A DNA stretch of 64,000 nucleotides from Rhodovastum sp963709085 (lineage in GTDB: Bacteria > Pseudomonadota > Alphaproteobacteria > Acetobacterales > Acetobacteraceae), in the NCBI GenBank assembly GCA_963709085.1, contig CAVPVB010000007.1, positions 1,240,001 through 1,304,000 of the forward strand, given 5' to 3'. Positions 18,387 to 25,846 of this stretch are shown here, in pieces; the first letter of the stretch is position 1; every line of letters begins with the position of its first letter. The notes below the pieces were generated by a model. The model was not told the DNA's origin and did not search any database. It saw only the letters and a program-made list of their open reading frames with translations. Made by a program: the position numbers and the translations under genes.

Positions 18387-19175
18387 CTAAATGATGGGCG
18401 GATCAACGGGACGCCGTGCGGTCCGGCGGTTCAGGAACGCGGCGACCAGCTCGCGCGTCTGCGCGCTTTGCAGCAAGTCGCCGGTGCGCGCGATCTCGGC
18501 GGCAAAACCGTCGGCCGCGGGATCGGCGGCGAGACGGATGCACGATTTCGCCGCCGCGGCGGCGTGCGCGGGCAGGGCGGCGTAGCGGCGGGCGGTGGCA
18601 GAGGCTGTCGCGGGCAGGTCCGCCGCCGGCGCGCTCCACTGCACGAGCCCGAGCCGCTCCGCCTCGGTGCCGGTGACGATTTCGGCGCCCAGGATCAGCC
18701 GTAGCGCGGTGGCGCGGCCGCACAGCCAGGTCAGACGCTGGGTTCCCCCCGCGCCGGGCAGCAGCCCCAGACTGAGTTCCGGCAGGCCCAGCTTCGCGTC
18801 ATGCGCGGCAATGCGCAGGTCGCAGGCGAGGGCCAGTTCAAACCCGCCGCCCAGGACCGCCCCGCCGAGCTCCGCCAGCGTCACGCGGGGCAACGCCTCG
18901 ATGCGGGCAAACAGCGCCTGGTACCCGCGCACCGCCTGCAACTGGGCCGCGATGCCGTCCGGCGCTTCCAGGCGGGCGCGCATCTCAGCCAGGTCGGCAC
19001 CGGCGGCGAAGACTTTCAGCACGCTGCGCAGGTGCAGCACCGACCAGTCCGTGCGCCCTTCCAACCGGTCCAGCACCGCATGGAAATCCGCGATCCAGGC
19101 ATCGCTGATGGCGTTGACCGGCGGCCAGTCCATGGCCACGCTGGCGACGCCGCCGGCGATCTCCACATGGAACAT
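18387..19175 (-). CDS. Enoyl-CoA hydratase (crotonase family)
   Basis: 262 residues. Both catalytic glutamates of hydratases are present, in 'GGGFELALACDLRIA' and 'LPELSLGLLPGAGGTQRL', and the oxyanion motif is 'FAAGADLAEM'. It should add water to an enoyl-CoA; a cyclohex-1-ene-carboxyl-CoA hydratase (BadK) role is plausible from the AliA- and BadH-like neighbours. Start: ATG 19175 has 'gggag' at good spacing and the crotonase fold begins immediately; ATG 19205, overlapping the upstream stop, is the alternative and would add 10 residues. Confidence 0.85.
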   Translation of the reverse strand: MFHVEIAGGVASVAMDWPPVNAISDAWIADFHAVLDRLEGRTDWSVLHLRSVLKVFAAGADLAEMRARLEAPDGIAAQLQAVRGYQALFARIEALPRVTLAELGGAVLGGGFELALACDLRIAAHDAKLGLPELSLGLLPGAGGTQRLTWLCGRATALRLILGAEIVTGTEAERLGLVQWSAPAADLPATASATARRYAALPAHAAAAAKSCIRLAADPAADGFAAEIARTGDLLQSAQTRELVAAFLNRRTARRPVDPPII

Positions 19176-19204
19176 CCCGGCTTCTCCCAACCGCTTCGGT
19201 TCCA

Positions 19205-20860
19205 TCAGCCCGGCCGAGCATCGGCCAGCGAGCGGGCGATAAGGCGCAGCTCGTTCTTGCGGATCTTGCCGCTCGGCGTCTTCGGCAGTGCCTGCAGAAT
19301 CTCAAGGCGCTCCGGCCAATAATTGCGCGTCAGCCCGCGCCCGGCGAGGAAGGCGGACAGTTCCGGCAGCGTCAGCGAGGCATCCTCGCGCAGGACCATG
19401 AAGGCACAGGCACGCTCGCCGAGCCGCGCGTCGGGCATCGCCACCACCGCGACTTCCTGCACGTCGGGATGCTGGTAGATCAGCCCTTCGACTTCAACCA
19501 CCGGCACGTTCTCGCCGCCGCGGATGATGACGTCCTTGATCCGCCCGGTGATGCGCACGTAGCCGTCCGCATCGATGCGCGCAAGGTCGCCGGTCTCGAA
19601 CCAGCCTTCTTCGTCCACGCCGTACCATTCGGGGCGGCGGAGATATCCGACGAAGGTGGTGGCGCCGCGCGACTGCAACCGGCCCTCCTGGTCGGCCGGC
19701 AGCACCCGTCCGTCCAGATCGACGACGCGAATTTCCGAGCCGCGGATTGGACAGCCATCGGTCTCGAAGATTTTCTCCGGCGGATCGTCAAGCCGGGTCG
19801 TCGTTACCGAGTTGTTCTCGGTCATGCCCCAGGACGATGCGATCGCCGCCCCCAGCGCCACAGCGGCGCGGCGCACCAGCGGTCGGGGGATCGGCGCGCC
19901 GGAGGAGACGAAAATGCGCAGGCTCGGCAGCGAAACCCGGCGCCGTTCCATTTCGGCGGTCAGGTCGGCGAGGAAGGGCGTCGAGGCCATCATGAAGGTG
20001 GCGCCCTCGGCCGCCATCAGATCGACCGCCTGCGCCGCGTTCCAGACATCCTGCAGCACCAGCGTGGCGCCGAGCCGCACCGACAGCACGATGCCGTAGA
20101 GAAAGCCGATCTGATGGGCGAGTGGCGATGGCATGAAAATCACGTCCGCACTGCCGAGGCCATACCGCTCAACATACGGGTCCAGCGCCGCAAACAGCGT
20201 GTTGGATGTGTGCATCGCGCCTTTCGGCTCGCCGGTGGTGCCGGAGGTGTAGAGCAGCTCGACCACGTCGTCGGCACCCGGCCGCCGCGCGGCCAGTTCT
20301 GCGCGCAGCGCTGGCGGGTCGTCGGCGCGGTCCCACAGGCGCTCGAACGCCGCTTCGCCGTCGCCGCCGATGGCCAGCACATGGCGCAGCGCCGGCAGGC
20401 GCGGACGCAGCGCCTCCGCCATGGCGAAGAAGTCGAAGCCGCGGAACGGCGACGGCACGATGAAAACTTTCGATTGCGCCAGGCCGAGCATGAAACCCAG
20501 CTCGCGCTCGCGAAAGATCGGCATCAACGGGTTGCTGACCGCGCCGAGGCGCAGCAATGCGAGATGCAGGGCCACGAACTCCCACCAGTTCGGCGACTGG
20601 TAGGAAACAATATCGCCCGGCTCGACGCCGAGGCGCGCCAGGCCGCCGGCAATGCGGTCGGCGCGGCGGGCGAGTTCGCCGTAGCTCAGCACGGTGCGCT
20701 GTCCGGTGACGCTGTTGCTGCCGACGACGGCGACGCGGTGCGGCGCGTGAGCCAGCTGATAGTCGAGGTCGTCGAGCAGCACGCGGTCGTGCCACAGGCC
20801 GGCCTGATGCATCGCGCGCCGGCGCTCTGGCGGCAGGATTGGATCGATGTGGACGGACAC
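19205..20860 (-). CDS. aliA: AMP-dependent acyl-CoA ligase, cyclohexanecarboxylate-CoA ligase (AliA)-like
   Basis: 551-residue AMP-forming ligase. ATP motif 'LLYTSGTTGEPKGAMHTSN', 'SSWGMTENNSVTTTRLDDPPEK', 'WFETGDLARIDADGYVRITGRIKDVIIRGGENVPVVEVE' and C-terminal lysine 'PKTPSGKIRKNELR'. The N-terminus 'ILPPERRRAMHQAGLWHDRVLLDDLD' and the 'NWWEFVALHLALLRLGAVSNPLMPIFRERELGFML' region are those of proteins annotated as cyclohexanecarboxylate-CoA ligase. Start GTG 20860 has 'gggaggagga' upstream; the ATG at 20935 lies inside the 18-bp palindrome and is rejected. The symbol is by similarity only; other alicyclic or aromatic acids are possible substrates. Confidence 0.75.
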   Translation of the reverse strand: MSVHIDPILPPERRRAMHQAGLWHDRVLLDDLDYQLAHAPHRVAVVGSNSVTGQRTVLSYGELARRADRIAGGLARLGVEPGDIVSYQSPNWWEFVALHLALLRLGAVSNPLMPIFRERELGFMLGLAQSKVFIVPSPFRGFDFFAMAEALRPRLPALRHVLAIGGDGEAAFERLWDRADDPPALRAELAARRPGADDVVELLYTSGTTGEPKGAMHTSNTLFAALDPYVERYGLGSADVIFMPSPLAHQIGFLYGIVLSVRLGATLVLQDVWNAAQAVDLMAAEGATFMMASTPFLADLTAEMERRRVSLPSLRIFVSSGAPIPRPLVRRAAVALGAAIASSWGMTENNSVTTTRLDDPPEKIFETDGCPIRGSEIRVVDLDGRVLPADQEGRLQSRGATTFVGYLRRPEWYGVDEEGWFETGDLARIDADGYVRITGRIKDVIIRGGENVPVVEVEGLIYQHPDVQEVAVVAMPDARLGERACAFMVLREDASLTLPELSAFLAGRGLTRNYWPERLEILQALPKTPSGKIRKNELRLIARSLADARPG

Positions 20861-20920
20861 GGCGTCCTCCTCCCTCGCAGGCGTGGGACCGGTTGATATC
20901 TGCCCGGTCTCCGGATATAG

Positions 20921-20938
20921 TGAATGAACGTTCATTCA
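20921..20938. promoter_or_regulatory. 18-bp perfect palindromic operator between divergent aliA- and badH-like operons
   Basis: TGAATGAACGTTCATTCA is a perfect palindrome in the 193-base gap between the divergent starts 20860 (minus) and 21054 (plus). It is the classic size and symmetry of a TetR-family operator and could silence both directions at once. The nearest TetR gene is at 16652-17276. Confidence 0.75.
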
Positions 20939-21053
20939 TAACCGCACTATGCACCAACCCGCCACCGGAATCCAGAGCCCAGACGAACCCCGGCGCAATT
21001 CTTGCGGGCTCGCCGAAACGGGCAGGGCCGATAACAGGGAGAGGAACAGATCC

Positions 21054-21791
21054 ATGGCTGCAATAGCCGTCGTATCGGGTAGCGCCTCCGGCATCGGCCG
21101 GGCCAGTGCGGTCAAGCTGGCCGAGCAGGGCTTCGACCTCGTCCTGCTCGACCTCGACGCGGCGTCGCTGGGCAGCGTGGCCGACGAGATCACCGCGCGC
21201 GGCCGCCGGGCGCTCGCCATCGGCGCCGACGTGACCGACCAGGCGGGGCTTGACCGGGCGCGCCGGCAGGCGGTCGCGGAACTCGGGGCGCCGACGGTGC
21301 TGGTCAACTGCGCCGGCTGGAGCGTGATCGCGCCGTTCGTCGAAACCGACGCGGCATTCTGGCACAAGGCGATCGCGGTCAATCTGGTGGGCACGATTGC
21401 CCTGACGCGCAGCTTCCTCGATGACCTGATCGCCGCCGGCGGCGGTCGGATCATTAACATCGCCAGCGACGCCGGCCGCGTCGGCAGTACCGGCGAGGTG
21501 GTTTACGCTGCCGCCAAGGGCGGGGTCATTGCGTTCAGCAAGTCGCTGGCCCGGGAAATGGCGAAGCATGCCATCACCGTGAACTGCGTCTGCCCGGGCC
21601 CGACCGCGACGCCGATGCTGCTGCAGCAGGACCCGAAACGGATCGATGCGCTGACCCGCGCGATCCCGCTGCGCCGCCTGGCCGAGCCCGCCGATATCGC
21701 CGGCGCCGTCGCTTTTTTCGCCGGCCCTGATTCCGCCTACGTCACCGGCCAGGTGCTCAGCGTCAGCGGCGGCCTGACCATGGCCGGCTGA
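21054..21791 (+). CDS. badH: Short-chain dehydrogenase, 2-hydroxycyclohexanecarboxyl-CoA dehydrogenase (BadH)-like
   Basis: SDR of 245 residues with NAD motif 'VVSGSASGIGRASA', 'NCAGWSVI', the serine-tyrosine-lysine triad in 'NIASDAGRVGSTGEVVYAAAKGG', and 'VCPGPTATPML'. The stretch around the active site is very close to BadH of Rhodopseudomonas, which oxidises 2-hydroxycyclohexane-1-carboxyl-CoA. Start ATG 21054 follows 'agggagagg'. First gene of a two-gene unit with the acyl-CoA dehydrogenase, divergent from the AliA-like ligase and sharing its operator. The symbol rests on similarity and context. Confidence 0.75.
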   Translation: MAAIAVVSGSASGIGRASAVKLAEQGFDLVLLDLDAASLGSVADEITARGRRALAIGADVTDQAGLDRARRQAVAELGAPTVLVNCAGWSVIAPFVETDAAFWHKAIAVNLVGTIALTRSFLDDLIAAGGGRIINIASDAGRVGSTGEVVYAAAKGGVIAFSKSLAREMAKHAITVNCVCPGPTATPMLLQQDPKRIDALTRAIPLRRLAEPADIAGAVAFFAGPDSAYVTGQVLSVSGGLTMAG

Positions 21792-21832
21792 CGCAGCCGC
21801 CGATGGCCGAGACCGCCGCCCACGGAGGCAGC

Positions 21833-22987
21833 ATGCCCGACACATCCTTCCTCGACTGGCCGTTTCTTGAGGACCGGCACCGTGACTTCGCGCATCGCCT
21901 GGAGGCGTGGGCGGGCGAGCACGTCGATCCGCACCCGCATGAGGACGGCGATGACGTCGACGCCGCCTGCCGTGCCCTGGCCGAAAAGCTGGGTGCCGCC
22001 GGCTGGCTCGCCGCCGCCGTGCCGGAGGGCGGTGCCGGCGCCATCGACCTGCGCACGCTTTGCCTCGCCCGCGAAATACTGGCACGCCATTCCGGGCTTG
22101 CCGACTTCGTCTTCGCCATGCAGGGCCTGGGCAGCGGCCCGATCACCCTGTTCGGCAGTCCGGCGATGCGCACCCGCATCCTGCCGGCAGTGCGCGCCGG
22201 AAGCAGCCTCGCGGCCTTCGCGCTGAGCGAGCCTGATGCCGGTTCGGATGTGGGCGCGCTTGCCACGACAGCCGTGCGCGTGGCGGAAGGCTGGCGGCTG
22301 GACGGAACCAAGACCTGGATCAGCAACGGCGGCATCGCCGGCCATTACGTGGTGTTCGCCCGCACCGGCGAGGCCCCTGCCGCGCGCGGCCTCTCGGCCT
22401 TCCTGGTGGAGGCCGGCACGCCGGGCCTCAGCGTGACCCACCGCATCGCGGTGATCGCGCCGCATCCGTTGGCCACATTGCGGTTTGACAACTGCGTGGT
22501 GCCCGAGGCGAACCTGTTGGGCGCGCCAGGGGAGGGGTTCAAGGTGGCGATGGCCACGCTTGACGTCTTCCGCACAACGGTCGGCGCGGCCGCGCTTGGT
22601 TTCGCGCGGCGGGCGCTGGACGAGGCGGTCGCACACGCCCGGACCCGGCGCATGTTCGGCCGCACGCTGGCCGATCTGGAGACCACGCAGGCCAGCATCG
22701 CCGAGATGGCGCTGGCGATCGATACCAGCGCACTGCTGGTCTACCGTGCTGCCTGGACGCGCGATGTGCTGGCAAAGCGGATCACCCGCGAGGCGGCGTT
22801 GGCCAAGCTGCACGCCACCGAATCGGCGCAACGCGTAATCGACGCCGCGGTGCAGATCTTCGGCGGGCTGGGCGTCAGCAAGGGCGTCAAGGTCGAGGAG
22901 CTGTACCGTGAGATACGCGCCTTGCGCATCTACGAAGGGGCTTCGGAGGTCCAGAGACTCATCGTCGCGCGCCAGGTCCTGGGCTGA
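21833..22987 (+). CDS. Acyl-CoA dehydrogenase (AliB-like)
   Basis: 384-residue FAD acyl-CoA dehydrogenase. Motifs: 'AFALSEPDAGSDVGAL' (flavin/substrate), 'KTWISNGGIAGHYVVFART', 'IFGGLGVSKGVKVEELYREIRALRIYEGASEVQRLIVARQVL' with the catalytic glutamate in 'YEGASEVQR'. With the AliA- and BadH-like neighbours it could be the ring dehydrogenase of cyclohexanecarboxyl-CoA (AliB). Start ATG 21833 has 'ggagg' four bases upstream; ATG 21803 in the same frame lacks a ribosome site. The gap to the SDR stop is 41 bases. Confidence 0.8.
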   Translation: MPDTSFLDWPFLEDRHRDFAHRLEAWAGEHVDPHPHEDGDDVDAACRALAEKLGAAGWLAAAVPEGGAGAIDLRTLCLAREILARHSGLADFVFAMQGLGSGPITLFGSPAMRTRILPAVRAGSSLAAFALSEPDAGSDVGALATTAVRVAEGWRLDGTKTWISNGGIAGHYVVFARTGEAPAARGLSAFLVEAGTPGLSVTHRIAVIAPHPLATLRFDNCVVPEANLLGAPGEGFKVAMATLDVFRTTVGAAALGFARRALDEAVAHARTRRMFGRTLADLETTQASIAEMALAIDTSALLVYRAAWTRDVLAKRITREAALAKLHATESAQRVIDAAVQIFGGLGVSKGVKVEELYREIRALRIYEGASEVQRLIVARQVLG

Positions 22988-22990
22988 ACG

Positions 22991-23452
22991 TCACTCCAGG
23001 GCGATTTCGTCACGTCGGGCAAAGCCGGCCGAATTGTCGACGAAAAACAGGCGCGTGGGCATCAGGCAGTACCAGCGCACGCGCGCGAGCGCGGCAACGA
23101 TGGCGGCCGGTGCCTGTCCCAACGGGCCAATGAACGGAAACTTCTCCGCGTAGAGGCGGCGCGCCCGCTCCTCCGCTGTGCCGTCCAGCAGACTCACCGT
23201 GCCTTCCAATTGCACGCCCTTAATTTCCAGCCAGTCACTGTAATCGGCCTGGATGGTGGCGGCGGCGCGCGCATCCTGTTGCAGGTTGCGGCAATGGCGG
23301 CTGTTCGGCGAGGAAAGGAAGTACAGCGTGTCGCCCTCGCTGACATAGAACACCGCCGCGGCCCAGGGACCATCGGCCGCCATCGTTGCCAGCGTGGCGA
23401 CGTGATGGGTGCGCAAATACTCGTGCACCCTCTCGCGCAACGCCGTGCTCAC
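22991..23452 (-). CDS. Pyridoxamine-5'-phosphate-oxidase-like FMN-binding protein
   Basis: 153 residues of the split-barrel flavin fold ('HHVATLATMAADGPWAAAVFYVSEGDTLYFLSSPNSRHCRNLQQD'). Close relatives are small uncharacterised flavin or heme-binding proteins; the reaction is unknown. The GTG start (23452) overlaps the stop of the sigma-54 regulator by 4 bases (GTGA), so it is translationally coupled to it and ends 3 bases from the convergent acyl-CoA dehydrogenase. Confidence 0.75.
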   Translation of the reverse strand: MSTALRERVHEYLRTHHVATLATMAADGPWAAAVFYVSEGDTLYFLSSPNSRHCRNLQQDARAAATIQADYSDWLEIKGVQLEGTVSLLDGTAEERARRLYAEKFPFIGPLGQAPAAIVAALARVRWYCLMPTRLFFVDNSAGFARRDEIALE

Positions 23453-25212
23453 CGCGGCGCCGGCATGTTCGGCTCCGCTGCCGCAGCCCCCGCCTGGCGC
23501 GCCCCATTCTCCTCCTCCCGCCGCTTCAGGCGATAAGCCAGCTGTGGCCGGGTCAGGCCAAGCATGCGGGCTGCGGATGAGAGATTGCCGCGCGCCTTGT
23601 CGACCGCGGCCTGGAGCAGCATCGCTTCGACCTGATCGAGTGTCATGACGCCGTTGAGCACCGTATCGCAGAGACTGTCGGCGCTCTCGCCGCGGCGCAC
23701 GCCCAGTTCGCCGTTGGTGTCGAGGCCGAACTCGCGCGGCTGCTCGGTGGCGCAGGAGGAGAACAAATGGTTGACCTGGACCCAGGACCCGCTGGGCGCC
23801 AGGATGACGCCACGTTCGACCGTATTTTGCAGTTCACGAATGTTGCCCGGCCATGGATGGGCAAGCAGGCTGCCTTTGGCCTTGTCGCTAAAGCCGCGCA
23901 GCTTCTTGCCGTGCGTCGCGGCGTATTTCGCCAGGAAGCTCTTCGCCAGAAGGGCGATGTCTTCCTTGCGTTCGCGCAAGGGCGGGATGCTGATCGGGTA
24001 GGCGTTGAGCCGGTAGTACAGATCGGCGCGGAACCTTCCGTCCCGCACCAGCTGCCGGAGGTCGAGGTTGGTGGCGGCGACCAGGCGCACGTTGACCTTG
24101 CGCGTCTTGTCGTCGCCGACCCGCTCAATCTCACCTTCCTGCAGCGCACGCAACAACTTTGCCTGAGCGGACGGGGGCAGGTCGCCGATTTCGTCGAGGA
24201 AGAGCGTGCCATTGTGGGCGCGTTCAAAACGGCCGGGACGCGACACCAGGGCGCCGGTGAAGGCGCCCTTCACGACGCCGAACAGTTCGGACTCCACCAG
24301 GTCGTGCGGGATGGCGGCGCAGTTGATGGCGACGAAGGCTTCCTTACTGCGGGCGCTGTGATCGTGCAGCGCCCGCGCGAACAACTCCTTGCCGACGCCC
24401 GTCTCGCCCAGCAGCAATACGGCGATCTGACTTCGGGCGGCCTGCTGCAACAGATCATAGGCGGCGCGAAAACCGCGTGAGTTGCCGACCATGTCCGCCG
24501 GCAGCCTGTCCTTGTCATTGATCGACGAGCGCAGTTGCGCGACCTGGGTCTGCAGGTCGATCAGCTGGTCGGCAATTGACTCGTGGTCGAAGATGCGTTC
24601 GTACTCGGAGGCATCTTCCCATTCCTCAACCGGCTTGCCGATGATGCGGCAATTATTGTCGCCCATGCCGACGCAGGCGACCTCCTTGTAGAGCACCGGT
24701 CGGCCCATGAACGTCGAGGTGTAGCCGCACGCGTAGCCGATCTGCGACCAACAGACCGGCTCGCTGTGAGGGCCATAATAATGCTTATGCGATTGGCCCT
24801 CCCACGCGTTTTCCCAGAGAAACTCGCCATAGAATTTGCCGGCGGCGCGATCGAGTTTCAGCCTGATCCGGGTCACATTGACCACCCCCTCGAGCGAGTG
24901 CAGCTGAGGCCCGGTCATGAAGGCTTCCTCATCGCTGGCGTCGTCGGCGCGCGTGCCTGCCAGCTCGGCGTCACGCGCGCCGGCGGCGTAGCCCATGCGC
25001 ATAAACAGCGACTGGGCGCGAACCATGCCGAGGGTGTCGATCAGTTCCTTGCGCAGCGATGCCAGGGCTTCGACGTGGACCAGCAGCATCCGGTACTCAT
25101 GCAGCCATATCTGACCGGTCTCGGCGGAGAAATGCACGCGGGCGCGCAGATCATCGCTGGCGTTGCTGATGTCCACGCGGCCTCGTCCGACGCTATGCGT
25201 TCTGGATCTCAT
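23449..25212 (-). CDS. XylR/DmpR-type sigma-54-dependent activator of the phenol locus
   Basis: 587 residues in the DmpR layout: N-terminal aromatic-sensing domain ('GQIWLHEYRMLLVHVEALASLRKELIDTLG'), V4R domain ('YACGYTSTFMGRPVLYKEVACVGMGDNNCRI') with its zinc-type cysteines, B-linker, AAA+ domain with Walker A 'LGETGVGKEL', the sigma-54 contact loop 'GAFTGA', Walker B 'GTLFLDEIGDL', and a Fis-type helix-turn-helix ('NLSSAARMLGLTRPQLAYRLKRR'). Proteins of this type bind phenols directly. It is divergent from the pps genes; the intergenic DNA holds two TTGATCAA-type sites and a -24/-12 promoter, so it very probably activates ppsABC. Start ATG 25212 has only a weak 'cgaga' upstream; ATG 25293 is an alternative. 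Confidence 0.92.
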   Translation of the reverse strand: MRSRTHSVGRGRVDISNASDDLRARVHFSAETGQIWLHEYRMLLVHVEALASLRKELIDTLGMVRAQSLFMRMGYAAGARDAELAGTRADDASDEEAFMTGPQLHSLEGVVNVTRIRLKLDRAAGKFYGEFLWENAWEGQSHKHYYGPHSEPVCWSQIGYACGYTSTFMGRPVLYKEVACVGMGDNNCRIIGKPVEEWEDASEYERIFDHESIADQLIDLQTQVAQLRSSINDKDRLPADMVGNSRGFRAAYDLLQQAARSQIAVLLLGETGVGKELFARALHDHSARSKEAFVAINCAAIPHDLVESELFGVVKGAFTGALVSRPGRFERAHNGTLFLDEIGDLPPSAQAKLLRALQEGEIERVGDDKTRKVNVRLVAATNLDLRQLVRDGRFRADLYYRLNAYPISIPPLRERKEDIALLAKSFLAKYAATHGKKLRGFSDKAKGSLLAHPWPGNIRELQNTVERGVILAPSGSWVQVNHLFSSCATEQPREFGLDTNGELGVRRGESADSLCDTVLNGVMTLDQVEAMLLQAAVDKARGNLSSAARMLGLTRPQLAYRLKRREEENGARQAGAAAAEPNMPAPR

Positions 25213-25423
25213 TGTCTCGCGACGTTTCCCAGTGGACGACCCATCCGCTCTTCGTTCGGATTTGATGGCGTAGACATAAGCCAAACGGCGCAATTCCGCA
25301 AAGCGGTTTGCACGGTTCCGCCCTCGCAGCCGCTAACTCAGCGGCCCTGTTGTGCCGCTTGCCGTGAAGGCGCGCCGTGAGCAATCCCATTTTCGGCCCG
25401 CAAACAAGGCGCCGCTTCGGCGA

Positions 25424-25439
25424 TTGATCAAATCGTCAA
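25424..25439 (+). promoter_or_regulatory. Upstream activating site 1 (XylR/DmpR type)
   Basis: TTGATCAAATCGTCAA matches the XylR/DmpR consensus TTGAnCAATTGATCAA in most positions, including both conserved halves. It lies about 180 bases upstream of the -24 element, the usual distance for enhancer-type activation. Confidence 0.8.
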
Positions 25440-25463
25440 CCCGCCGCGGCGGCAAGTGAAAAA

Positions 25464-25479
25464 TTCACCAAATGATCAG
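25464..25479 (+). promoter_or_regulatory. Upstream activating site 2 (XylR/DmpR type)
   Basis: TTCACCAAATGATCAG is a weaker match to the same consensus, 40 bases after site 1, so the pair lies on nearly the same helix face. Paired sites are normal for this activator family, which assembles as a hexamer. Confidence 0.65.
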
Positions 25480-25600
25480 GCCCCGCCTTCGGTCGCCTCG
25501 CGGAGCCGCCACCCCGGAAGCGGCGCTCGGCGCCGCGCTGCGCAGCAATTGCCCCACATCGCGGGGTCCAAACCGTCGGCCCTGGGCGCTGCGACCATTC

Positions 25601-25616
25601 TGGCACGGGTCATGCA
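25601..25616 (+). promoter_or_regulatory. Sigma-54 (-24/-12) promoter for the pps operon
   Basis: TGGCACGGGTCATGCA fits TGGCACG-N4-TTGCA with one mismatch; GG and GC are exactly 12 bases apart. Transcription would start near 25627-25630, leaving a leader of about 220 bases before ppsA. An internal palindrome TGACGTCA (25762-25769) lies in that leader. Confidence 0.85.
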
Positions 25617-25846
25617 AGGACCCGCTGCAACGACACCACGACCAACCAGTGGAAACGATACCGCAAGGAGAAATGAAAATCCGCTGATGAACGGCAGGAG
25701 CCGAACGAGCTTCCCCATCTTGCCAGGCCAGGGGATATTTCGTCTTTTTTGTTTACGTATGTGACGTCATGATATAAGATAAATCGTCCAGGAAGCCGCA
25801 CAAAAAACCATCGCGTAAAAGCGAAATGTCCAGGAGGAAACCAAAA

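Noticed and set aside
20861..20935. Upstream ATG start for the AliA-like ligase
   Set aside because: The codon lies within the 18-bp operator palindrome and has no ribosome site, whereas GTG 20860 has a strong one.
20169..22085. 638-codon ORF on the minus strand crossing three genes
   Set aside because: It overlaps the AliA-like ligase in another frame and lies antisense to the SDR; it even reads through the operator palindrome, so it is a chance frame.
23449..25212. Regulator as a nitrogen or toluene-specific activator
   Set aside because: The V4R sensor plus position next to ppsA and matching sites between them favour phenol sensing; nothing supports another inducer, although it is not excluded.
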